NCBI GenBank assembly: GCA_002373775.1
Contig: DFJW01000060.1
Location: 1 to 11,463 of the forward strand
Direction: 5' to 3'
Source: Ruminococcus flavefaciens
GTDB lineage: Bacteria; Bacillota; Clostridia; Oscillospirales; Ruminococcaceae
DNA length: 11,463 nt
Below the pieces are notes generated by a model. That model ran no database searches and was not told the origin of the DNA. It saw nothing but the letters and a program-made list of their open reading frames with translations. Below are positions 1 to 5,930 of the stretch, one piece after another. Within the stretch, counting starts at the first letter, position 1, and every line of letters begins with the position of its first letter. The position numbers and the translations under genes are program-made.

Positions 1-151
1 TATAAGGCTCGAACAATTCCCTCGAATCACAGTCCTTGCTGTAATAAGCAGTCAGCATATTTGCTGCCATGGATTTGCCGAATCTTCAGGGACGGCTTAC
101 ACAAACAAAACGCTGTTCCGTATCAATTACTTTGTTCGTATAGTTGATTAA
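1..151 (-). pseudogene. Remnant of an AAA-ATPase-like (PF09820-type) gene
   Basis: Read on the minus strand, this stretch gives LINYTNKVIDTEQRFVCVSRP, a TGA stop (86-88), then RFGKSMAANMLTAYYSKDC and DSRELFEPY up to the window edge. This is the recognisable Walker A neighbourhood (RPRRFGKS) of the AAA-ATPase-like family that is common in gut Clostridia and Bacteroidetes. The stop sits where the first Arg of RRFGKS is expected, so a CGA to TGA change would explain it. The homology also stops on its 5' side at about position 151, exactly where an inverted repeat begins, and no start codon or ribosome site is seen. I infer a decayed gene truncated at its N-terminus; the rest lies outside the window. 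The family assignment comes from memory of its motif, not from a search. Confidence 0.7.
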
Positions 152-191
152 GGCAACACCGCACAAAGCCCGCCTGAAGGCTTTGCCTTAA
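148..191. repeat. Inverted repeat with TTAAGGCAA ends, upstream of the LysR gene
   Basis: The outer arms TTAAGGCAA (148-156) and TTGCCTTAA (183-191) are perfect inverted repeats of 9 bases. A second perfect pair, CAAAGCC (164-170) and GGCTTTG (179-185), lies inside and shares TTG with the outer right arm, so the two stems compete for those bases. The element abuts the truncated AAA-ATPase remnant on one side and the LysR ribosome site on the other. It may be a decayed miniature mobile element or a leader hairpin of the LysR gene. No T-run follows, so it is not a normal terminator. Confidence 0.5.
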
Positions 192-209
192 CAGAACGGA
201 GGTAATATT

Positions 210-1085
210 ATGGAGATTCGTGTATTGCGCTATTTTCTTGCTATCGCGAGAGAGGAAAACATGACAAGAGCAGCCCGGCAGCTGCATATCTCTCAGCCGT
301 CTCTTTCAAAGGAGATTCGAAAGCTGGAAGATGAACTGGGACACACACTCTTTATCCGCACAAACAAGAGCATGCGCCTGAACGACGAGGGTATGCTGCT
401 GCGGAAACGTGCAGAGGATATTATCGGAATGGTGGACAAGACCGCCGAGGAATTCGGTCAGCTCGACAATATTATCGGCGGCGAGATACGCATAGGCTGT
501 GCCGAAAGCTATCTGATAAAGTATCTTGCAAGGTGCATCCGGGACTTCAAGGAGAAGTATCAAAACTTCATTTTCCATATTTTCAGCGGCGATACCGAGC
601 CGGTCGCCGAACGTCTGGACAGAGGGCTTCTGGACCTTGCGGTCATCGCTGAGCCGCCGAATCTTTCAAAATACAACTATCTCACTATCCCGGAGAGCGA
701 TAAATGGGGCGTGGTGATGCGCCGTGACTCTCCCCTTGCGGAAAAGGAATACATCACCTTCGATGACCTTTACGGACTGCCGCTGTTTTCCTCGGAACAG
801 TCTATCAAGGTGGATTTCCCCCGCTGGTGCGGTGAGAATATGGACAAGCTGTTCTTCGCCGGGACGTTCAACCTCTCGTATAACGGTTCGGTTTTCGTTA
901 AAGAGGGATCAGGCTATCTGCTCACATTCGAACATCTTATCGACACAAGTGAGGAGAGCGGTCTGTGCTTCCGTCCCATAAGTCCCGTGCTCGAAACTAA
1001 AATGTACATCATCTGGAAGAAGTATCAGGTGTTCTCGCCCATTGCCGGTCTGTTCCTTGAAAAATTGCAGGAAATGCTGGGATAA
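210..1085 (+). CDS. LysR-family transcriptional regulator
   Basis: A 291-residue protein, the usual LysR length. Residues 1-60 form the N-terminal winged helix-turn-helix, with the signature TRAARQLHISQPSLSKEIRK at 19-38 and the wing ELGHTLFIRTNKSMRLNDEG. Residues about 88-291 form the periplasmic-binding-protein-like effector domain, seen in EIRIGCAESY and in the run of alternating strands and helices. Such proteins bind DNA as tetramers in the cytoplasm and respond to a small molecule; the ligand here cannot be told. The ATG at 210 is preceded by GGAGG at a spacing of 8 bases. LysR genes often face their target gene, but here the divergent side holds only a pseudogene remnant and a repeat, so its target is unknown and may lie elsewhere. 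No convincing promoter or terminator was seen. Confidence 0.93.
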   Translation: MEIRVLRYFLAIAREENMTRAARQLHISQPSLSKEIRKLEDELGHTLFIRTNKSMRLNDEGMLLRKRAEDIIGMVDKTAEEFGQLDNIIGGEIRIGCAESYLIKYLARCIRDFKEKYQNFIFHIFSGDTEPVAERLDRGLLDLAVIAEPPNLSKYNYLTIPESDKWGVVMRRDSPLAEKEYITFDDLYGLPLFSSEQSIKVDFPRWCGENMDKLFFAGTFNLSYNGSVFVKEGSGYLLTFEHLIDTSEESGLCFRPISPVLETKMYIIWKKYQVFSPIAGLFLEKLQEMLG

Positions 1086-1148
1086 CGGCACCGCTGAGAG
1101 CATTCACATCAGGCTGGAACATGCCTTTTGAAAAAATTTCTGAAATTC

Positions 1149-1191
1149 ATGTAACACTTTGACATACCGGCACGATTACTGTTTATGAAAG
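1149..1191 (+). promoter_or_regulatory. Probable promoter of the first ECF module (motif shared with the second)
   Basis: ATGTAACACTT (1149-1159), 12 bases, ACGA (1172-1175), 9 bases, ATGAAAG (1185-1191). The same three blocks with identical spacing occur upstream of the paralogous sigma gene at 10466. Either they are an ECF-type promoter read by the encoded sigma factor (autoregulation), with TGTAAC as -35 and CGATTA as -10 at a 17-base spacer, or an overlapping sigma-A promoter with TTGACA (1159-1164), 17 bases and a poor TTTATG -10. The block ends 37 bases before the sigma start codon. An A/T-rich run lies just upstream. Confidence 0.5.
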
Positions 1192-1228
1192 GTCGATCTT
1201 GATAAATAAGACGCAGGGAGGAAAGACA

Positions 1229-1795
1229 ATGACCGGAAAACAACTGGCGGAAATGATGAGATATTCAGTTCCCGAATGCCACAGAGCTCTCGTCAGAGAA
1301 TACGGCAGATACGTTTATGCTGTCGTCTACAATAAACTCAGAATCTGCGGCACTAAAGAGGATATCGAAGAATGTGTCAGCGATGTATTCGCTGATCTGT
1401 TTATGAAATGTGAGTTCGATATGTCCTCGGATAACGATATCAGAGCCCTTGTGGCTACGATAGCAAGCAGGAAGGCTGTTGACAGATTCCGCAGTTTAAG
1501 CTTCCGGGCAAGCCATATCGCTGATGCTGATGAGGATGATATTAACGTCATCGCGTCCGGTTTCAGCGTCGATGAACACGTTGACCGTTCCGAACTGCGC
1601 CGTGTGCTCCTCGATAAGATCGACGAACTCGGCGAACCGGATTCAACCATACTCATCCAGAAATTCTACTACGACCGCAACTCAAAGGAAATTGCCAGGA
1701 GCGTCTCCATGACGGATACTGCCGTCAGGGCAAGATGTTCAAGAGCCATGAGCAAACTCCGGGCAAAGCTCGTTGAGATCGGAATGACCATATAA
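1229..1795 (+). CDS. ECF-family RNA polymerase sigma factor (copy 1)
   Basis: A 188-residue sigma-70 family protein with only regions 2 and 4, the ECF layout. Region 2 spans about 20-90, with the core-binding and -10-reading part around CGTKEDIEECVSDVFADLF. Region 4 spans about 123-182, with the -35-binding helix-turn-helix at SKEIARSVSMTDTAVRARCS. It would direct RNA polymerase to a small regulon when released by its anti-sigma. I chose the ATG at 1229, not the TTG at 1199: GGGAGGAAAG precedes it at good spacing, and the resulting length equals that of the paralogue at 9894-10460. By my count 32 of the first 60 residues are identical to that paralogue. The stop codon overlaps the ribosome site (AAGGAGGAG) of the next gene, which implies one transcript and coupled translation. 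Its signal and regulon are unknown. Confidence 0.9.
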   Translation: MTGKQLAEMMRYSVPECHRALVREYGRYVYAVVYNKLRICGTKEDIEECVSDVFADLFMKCEFDMSSDNDIRALVATIASRKAVDRFRSLSFRASHIADADEDDINVIASGFSVDEHVDRSELRRVLLDKIDELGEPDSTILIQKFYYDRNSKEIARSVSMTDTAVRARCSRAMSKLRAKLVEIGMTI

Positions 1796-1807
1796 GGAGG
1801 AGCAGCC

Positions 1808-2740
1808 ATGAAAGACGAAAAGATATTTGATATCCTTGAAGGAGCAGAGGGCGGTACTATGGAAAGACTGATAAGTAAATGCCCGGAGATACCGGATGAG
1901 GAACTTGATGATATCCTCGAAATGAGCGAAAGGAAGTATTATATGAAAAAGAAAGAAATGTCCGGAAACAGCATCGGCAGTCAGCCTGAATTCAACGGCG
2001 CGACTGTCAGCGGTGTTGAGCGCGTTAAAAAGTTCTCATGGACCAAGCCGCTTACTATAGCTGCTTCATTCGTGCTGATAGCCGGTCTTGCAGCAGGCAG
2101 CATCTCGCTTATGAATAAAAACCGCACAGGAAGTGCTGACAGCGGTATCGGAGTATCTGACACTGCCGTTACCGGAACATCCGAAGTCACCACCGCAGCT
2201 TCCGAGCCGGTTTCCGGAACTGTTACCACTTCAGCTGCATCTGCTGCTGTGACCACTGAAACAGTGACCGAAGCCGTCATCGTAACAGAACCTGTAGTGA
2301 CTGATGTCTATACCGAACCCGGGACCGAACCGGATACGGAACCCGTAACCGATACCGAACCAACAGAGGTGTATTCCGAACCGGAGACTGAGCCTGAGAC
2401 CGAAAACACAGAAAAAACTTTTGCCGTTCTGAATATTGAGGATATCACAGGCGAATGGGAGTTCCAGATATCTGACGGTTCCGCACCAATTGACGAGAAT
2501 CCGATATACAACGGCACGATCACGATAAATGACATCGGCATTTACGAGTACACCAATGCGGACGGCAATGTGATAACCGGTTCAGTAAGAACAGATTTTG
2601 AAGGACTGACAGACCCCGTTGTGCCTTCCGTTGCCTTCTATTCGTACACCAAGCTCCTGTATGAGGGATACTGCTATGACACGCATCCAGATGTCATACT
2701 CATAGGCGACGGCACTTACGCCCGTCTTGTCCGCAAGTGA
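1808..2740 (+). CDS. Membrane-spanning anti-sigma/sensor partner of ECF copy 1
   Basis: A 310-residue predicted single-pass protein. Residues 1-78 are charged and presumably cytosolic, including a helical stretch RLISKCPEIPDEELDDILEM that could hold the sigma factor. The membrane span is about 81-102. Residues 108-200 are an extracellular stalk rich in Thr, Ser, Pro and Glu with degenerate TEP repeats (around 160-200). Residues 205-310 form a compact C-terminal domain beginning ITGEWEF and containing a GTITI..GIYEYTNADG strand pattern. No HxxxCxxC zinc motif is present, so it is not a ZAS-type anti-sigma. It starts 12 bases after the sigma stop. The anti-sigma role is inferred from order, topology and the matching gene at 8814-9881, with which it shares a V.GVE......WTK segment just before the membrane span. 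The C-terminal domain may sense or bind something at the cell surface; its ligand is not known. Confidence 0.75.
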   Translation: MKDEKIFDILEGAEGGTMERLISKCPEIPDEELDDILEMSERKYYMKKKEMSGNSIGSQPEFNGATVSGVERVKKFSWTKPLTIAASFVLIAGLAAGSISLMNKNRTGSADSGIGVSDTAVTGTSEVTTAASEPVSGTVTTSAASAAVTTETVTEAVIVTEPVVTDVYTEPGTEPDTEPVTDTEPTEVYSEPETEPETENTEKTFAVLNIEDITGEWEFQISDGSAPIDENPIYNGTITINDIGIYEYTNADGNVITGSVRTDFEGLTDPVVPSVAFYSYTKLLYEGYCYDTHPDVILIGDGTYARLVRK

Positions 2741-2764
2741 TCTCCGATACTTCACAAAATGAAG

Positions 2765-2791
2765 AAGCGCTCCGTGTGGGAGCGCTTTTTT
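2765..2791 (+). terminator. Rho-independent terminator after ECF module 1
   Basis: AGCGCTCC (2766-2773) pairs perfectly with GGAGCGCT (2779-2786) around a 5-base loop, followed by T-run 2786-2791. It sits 24 bases after the anti-sigma stop and 5 bases from the stop of the convergent lipase gene. On the minus strand it is followed by TTCTTC rather than a clean T-run, so it may work more weakly in that direction. Confidence 0.9.
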
Positions 2792-2795
2792 CGCA

Positions 2796-5693
2796 TTATC
2801 TGTAATTGTTCCGTTTCTTACGCCGTTTCAGTACGACAACCAGCAATACTGTCATCACAAGCAGCAATGACAGATCAGCGATGAGAATGACAAACACTAT
2901 CTTCGGTTTTTTCTCATCAGATGAACTGTTTGTGTCTTCGCCGATGACGCTGAGCACTTTGCCGTCTTCGTCTATAACATATACTCTTTGCCCGGCAGCG
3001 TTCTCTCTGACCGGAACAGAGAACAGCTTTCCTTTTTCAAGGGCGATATCGTTGTATTCGTACATCTCCCCTGCCGGTTCGCCGTTTATGGCTGTCTCCT
3101 GAAATTTTACATTCATGCTGCCTTTGTCGTAGGCTGTGACTCTGACTTCAAAATCCTCATCTTCCGGCAGTGCAAATGACTTTCCTCCGCTGTCGTCAAC
3201 AAACATCGGCAGCATGTTCTCTTCATCTGTCACTTCATCCTTTATCCTGCCGACGAGTTCGTCCTTGTAGTAGACTTCCACATCTACCGGGCATTCATAG
3301 TAATGCTCTACCCAGTTTTCGCCGCTCTCACTGAACATGCTCCTTTTTACGCCTTCTACATAGCGTCCGAAAGCGTGATCGTTGGTCAGATTTCCGACTT
3401 CCGACTTTAAGCCGTCAAATAAATAGTAGCCTTCGTATTGCTCATCCTCCACTTTAAACTGTCTGCAATTACCGAATTTAACGTATCCGGGAGGTATAAA
3501 TGCTACCATGTCATCTCTGTTAAGCAGATTAAAGATATTCCGTGCATGATTCAGCGTGTCTTCGCTGTAATTGGTCACCACATTAGGCGTAGCGTAAGTG
3601 TAAGTAAAGATATCATCTTCCGTCACATCGTCGCCAAATGCGCCGAGGTTGGCTGCATAACCGCATATATTTGCGTCAGCTGCACCAAGGCTGTGTCCTG
3701 TAAACAGGAATTTCACCTGCTTGCCAGTGCTTTTTATGTAATCGCCGTATTTTTCCTGATAGAGCTTCCAGCCAAGGAGCGTATCTTCATAGAATACACT
3801 GAACCCCTGATGAAGGTCAAGAGTTTTTACTGTATTACCGCTGCTGTCTTTAATGTCAAATCCATCTGGAAGAAAACCGGCATCAGTTATAAAATCTGAG
3901 AAGCCGGATGTTCCTCTGATCGCAAATGCCACAAGGATAGAATCCTCAAATTCCTTAGTAGCAATTGAAAAAGCTCGAGCATCATAATCATCAAAATATG
4001 CATCATCATAAAGAGACATTTCATAATTCTCTGTTAGTTCCCAATTACCATTTAAGTATTCTTTGTATAGTTTTACCGCTCTTTCATTTTTGTATCCGTT
4101 ACTGGTTGAGTATATAATATCCCATTGATGCTGGTAATATGCATTATTCATGCCGGTATAGACAATATGAAGCATTTTGAATGTGAACCCGGTTTTATAC
4201 TCATCCGGGCATTCAGAATAACTGAACAGCATCTTATTATCAAACCCAAGCGTATCATATGCGTCCATTATGTAGTAGCCCTTGTGGTCGCCGCTTGATA
4301 TAGGTATCCCGTTTTTGTCAGTTTTAAACTGTGAAGAGATAGTTCCGGTTCCTGAAAATAAGCCGGTTTTTTCTTCAGTTTCATCATATCCATCATAAGC
4401 CGCCATACTCAGGGCTACTGCGAGAGTGGATATGTCTTTATGATAAACGGTATTGTCCTGCTCGAACATCTCTTCTGTACACAGGACATCTTCAACTGTG
4501 CCGCCGATGTAGTTGATATCACACGGATCTTCTTTTACCGGCTTGCCTTTGCCTTTTTTGAGCAGTTCGATAACTCCCCATTTTCCGTTTTTCTTCACCC
4601 ACGCCAGACCGTTGTGGACAGGACGGATATCTTCAAATTCTCCGAAATCCACCAGCACGTTCCCTCTCAGGTCAATGTATCCGCATTTGCCGTCTTTCTT
4701 CGCTGCTATGACATTTTCCGTGGGCAGGAACGGCGATGGAACGTAGAAATCCTTTTCATAGCTTTCAAAGTCTTCATTGTAAAGCATTACGGATACCGGC
4801 TCCCACGCATATTCATAAAAGTAATTGTCTTCAAAAGGTTCAAGATCTGATGCGACTTCATCGCCTTCACAGTCGAAAACAGTCCACTTTTCTTTGTCCT
4901 TGGAAAATGCACAATAATTATTATCGAAAGGTATCCGGATACCGGCTGAACTTGCATATGCGTATTTATACTCCGGCTCGACCAATAATCCTTCCGGACC
5001 TGCAAGCCCGAAATACGGAGATACAAGTTCGGAATCGCCTACGCCGGAGTAGTCTTTCAAGGGCGCTCCTGTTTCTACCCTTCTGTTGTTGTACGCCTTC
5101 AATGAGAATGTTGCCGGCTGAACGATAAATGCATCGTATCCGCTCATATCACAAGAAGACAAGTCGCCGTTTTGAGGAAAGCTTGACAGCACCATATAAG
5201 CCTTGTTATCTGTTGTGCTCCACAAGTAACTGTGAATATACGGTCCGCCTATAGGCGGTACTCCATAGTCCATTCCAGTGTTGGTCATTATATGCTCCTG
5301 AAAGTCATCACCTATCGACACGGCGATCGACTCGCCGCTTTTAGTGTCATAGACGGCTTTAAATTCATCCATGCCGTAACGCGGAGCGTTGCATCCGTCA
5401 TAGACCGGTTCAACGGCAATGTTTCCCTCGTGGTCGATGAATCCATACTTTCCGTTCTTTTCGATATAGACATACCGGTAAAAATACGGCAGTCCTTCCC
5501 AGCTGTCGTAATAGTCGCCGACAAGTATATTGTCTGCCTCAATAGTCGGCTCCAAATGCCACTGATAGGTCACTTCCGCCTTGATCCTTGTGGGCTTTGC
5601 AGATGCCTGCTCCATGCCTTGCAGGATGCCGCTGCCGGATAACAGTAATCCGCATAAGATGCCGCATACTGTTCTGGTGATCCCTTTTTTCAT
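2796..5693 (-). CDS. Exported WG-repeat protein with class 3 lipase-like domain and C-terminal membrane anchor
   Basis: A 965-residue protein. An N-terminal signal peptide (1-32, likely cut after ASA) is followed by WG-type repeats at about 77-100 (KNGKYGFIDHEGNI) and 328-377 (KKDGKCGYIDLRGN, KKNGKWGVIEL). An alpha/beta-hydrolase core of the lipase class 3 type follows at about 585-785: VAFAIRGTSGFSDF, the nucleophile elbow GHSLGAA with Ser668, a likely acid at Asp727 or Asp728 (NRDDMVAF) and a likely base at His773. A C-terminal region of unknown fold precedes a membrane span (932-955) and a basic tail KRRKKR. No LPXTG is seen. It is probably held on the outer face of the membrane and cleaves an ester; the substrate is unknown. 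I chose the ATG at 5693, which has AGGGGTGG before it and starts a good signal peptide. The in-frame ATG at 5735 has no ribosome site. The gene is transcribed alone from the promoter at 5750-5778. Confidence 0.85.
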   Translation of the reverse strand: MKKGITRTVCGILCGLLLSGSGILQGMEQASAKPTRIKAEVTYQWHLEPTIEADNILVGDYYDSWEGLPYFYRYVYIEKNGKYGFIDHEGNIAVEPVYDGCNAPRYGMDEFKAVYDTKSGESIAVSIGDDFQEHIMTNTGMDYGVPPIGGPYIHSYLWSTTDNKAYMVLSSFPQNGDLSSCDMSGYDAFIVQPATFSLKAYNNRRVETGAPLKDYSGVGDSELVSPYFGLAGPEGLLVEPEYKYAYASSAGIRIPFDNNYCAFSKDKEKWTVFDCEGDEVASDLEPFEDNYFYEYAWEPVSVMLYNEDFESYEKDFYVPSPFLPTENVIAAKKDGKCGYIDLRGNVLVDFGEFEDIRPVHNGLAWVKKNGKWGVIELLKKGKGKPVKEDPCDINYIGGTVEDVLCTEEMFEQDNTVYHKDISTLAVALSMAAYDGYDETEEKTGLFSGTGTISSQFKTDKNGIPISSGDHKGYYIMDAYDTLGFDNKMLFSYSECPDEYKTGFTFKMLHIVYTGMNNAYYQHQWDIIYSTSNGYKNERAVKLYKEYLNGNWELTENYEMSLYDDAYFDDYDARAFSIATKEFEDSILVAFAIRGTSGFSDFITDAGFLPDGFDIKDSSGNTVKTLDLHQGFSVFYEDTLLGWKLYQEKYGDYIKSTGKQVKFLFTGHSLGAADANICGYAANLGAFGDDVTEDDIFTYTYATPNVVTNYSEDTLNHARNIFNLLNRDDMVAFIPPGYVKFGNCRQFKVEDEQYEGYYLFDGLKSEVGNLTNDHAFGRYVEGVKRSMFSESGENWVEHYYECPVDVEVYYKDELVGRIKDEVTDEENMLPMFVDDSGGKSFALPEDEDFEVRVTAYDKGSMNVKFQETAINGEPAGEMYEYNDIALEKGKLFSVPVRENAAGQRVYVIDEDGKVLSVIGEDTNSSSDEKKPKIVFVILIADLSLLLVMTVLLVVVLKRRKKRNNYR

Positions 5694-5742
5694 AATACCA
5701 CCCCTGATCTGATGATATCGTTCCGGTATCATCACTATTAAT

Positions 5743-5758
5743 TGGTATTATTATACCA
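5743..5758. repeat. Palindrome over the -10 box of the lipase gene
   Basis: TGGTAT (5743-5748) and ATACCA (5753-5758) are a perfect 6-base inverted pair around TATT, covering the TATAAT box used by the minus-strand gene. It could be an operator for a repressor, or simply a by-product of the A/T-rich -10 region. Confidence 0.3.
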
Positions 5759-5778
5759 TAAATGCTTGAAAATAGCAA
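5750..5778 (-). promoter_or_regulatory. Sigma-A-type promoter of the WG/lipase gene
   Basis: On the minus strand TTGCTA (5778-5773), a 17-base spacer and a perfect TATAAT (5755-5750). Transcription would begin near 5743, giving a leader of about 50 bases to the ATG at 5693. This promoter does not carry the spaced motif seen before the two ECF sigma genes. Confidence 0.75.
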
Positions 5779-5878
5779 GAAGCGCGGCATAATATGTACC
5801 GTTATTCTTATCTTCAGCGCGAAAAAGGGTGCGGCGGCTCGCCGCTTATACCATACAATCATGAAAAGAGCAATAGAC

Positions 5879-5914
5879 GCGGCAAAAAGCTTGCAGACTG
5901 CAAGCCTTAGCCGC
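5879..5914 (-). terminator. Terminator after the MutS-like gene
   Basis: On the minus strand GCTTGC and GCAAGC form a stem with a short loop (5889-5905), followed at once by TTTTT (5888-5884). An outer pair, GCGGC (5879-5883) and GCCGC (5910-5914), can extend the structure. It lies 17 bases past the stop of the MutS-like gene and separates that operon from the lipase promoter. A further GC-rich hairpin sits at about 5831-5845 with TTTTT a few bases beyond on the minus strand. Confidence 0.8.
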
Positions 5915-5930
5915 GTTCAGTGTTTCAGTG

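Noticed and set aside
2308..2420. TEP-rich repeats in the first anti-sigma considered as a DNA tandem repeat
   Set aside because: The repeats are degenerate at the DNA level and are better explained as a low-complexity extracellular stalk of the protein.
3438..3899. Plus-strand open frame of 153 codons within the lipase gene
   Set aside because: It lies wholly antisense to a well-supported gene, has no ribosome site that I can see, and its Cys/Ile/Val-rich sequence is typical of a shadow frame.
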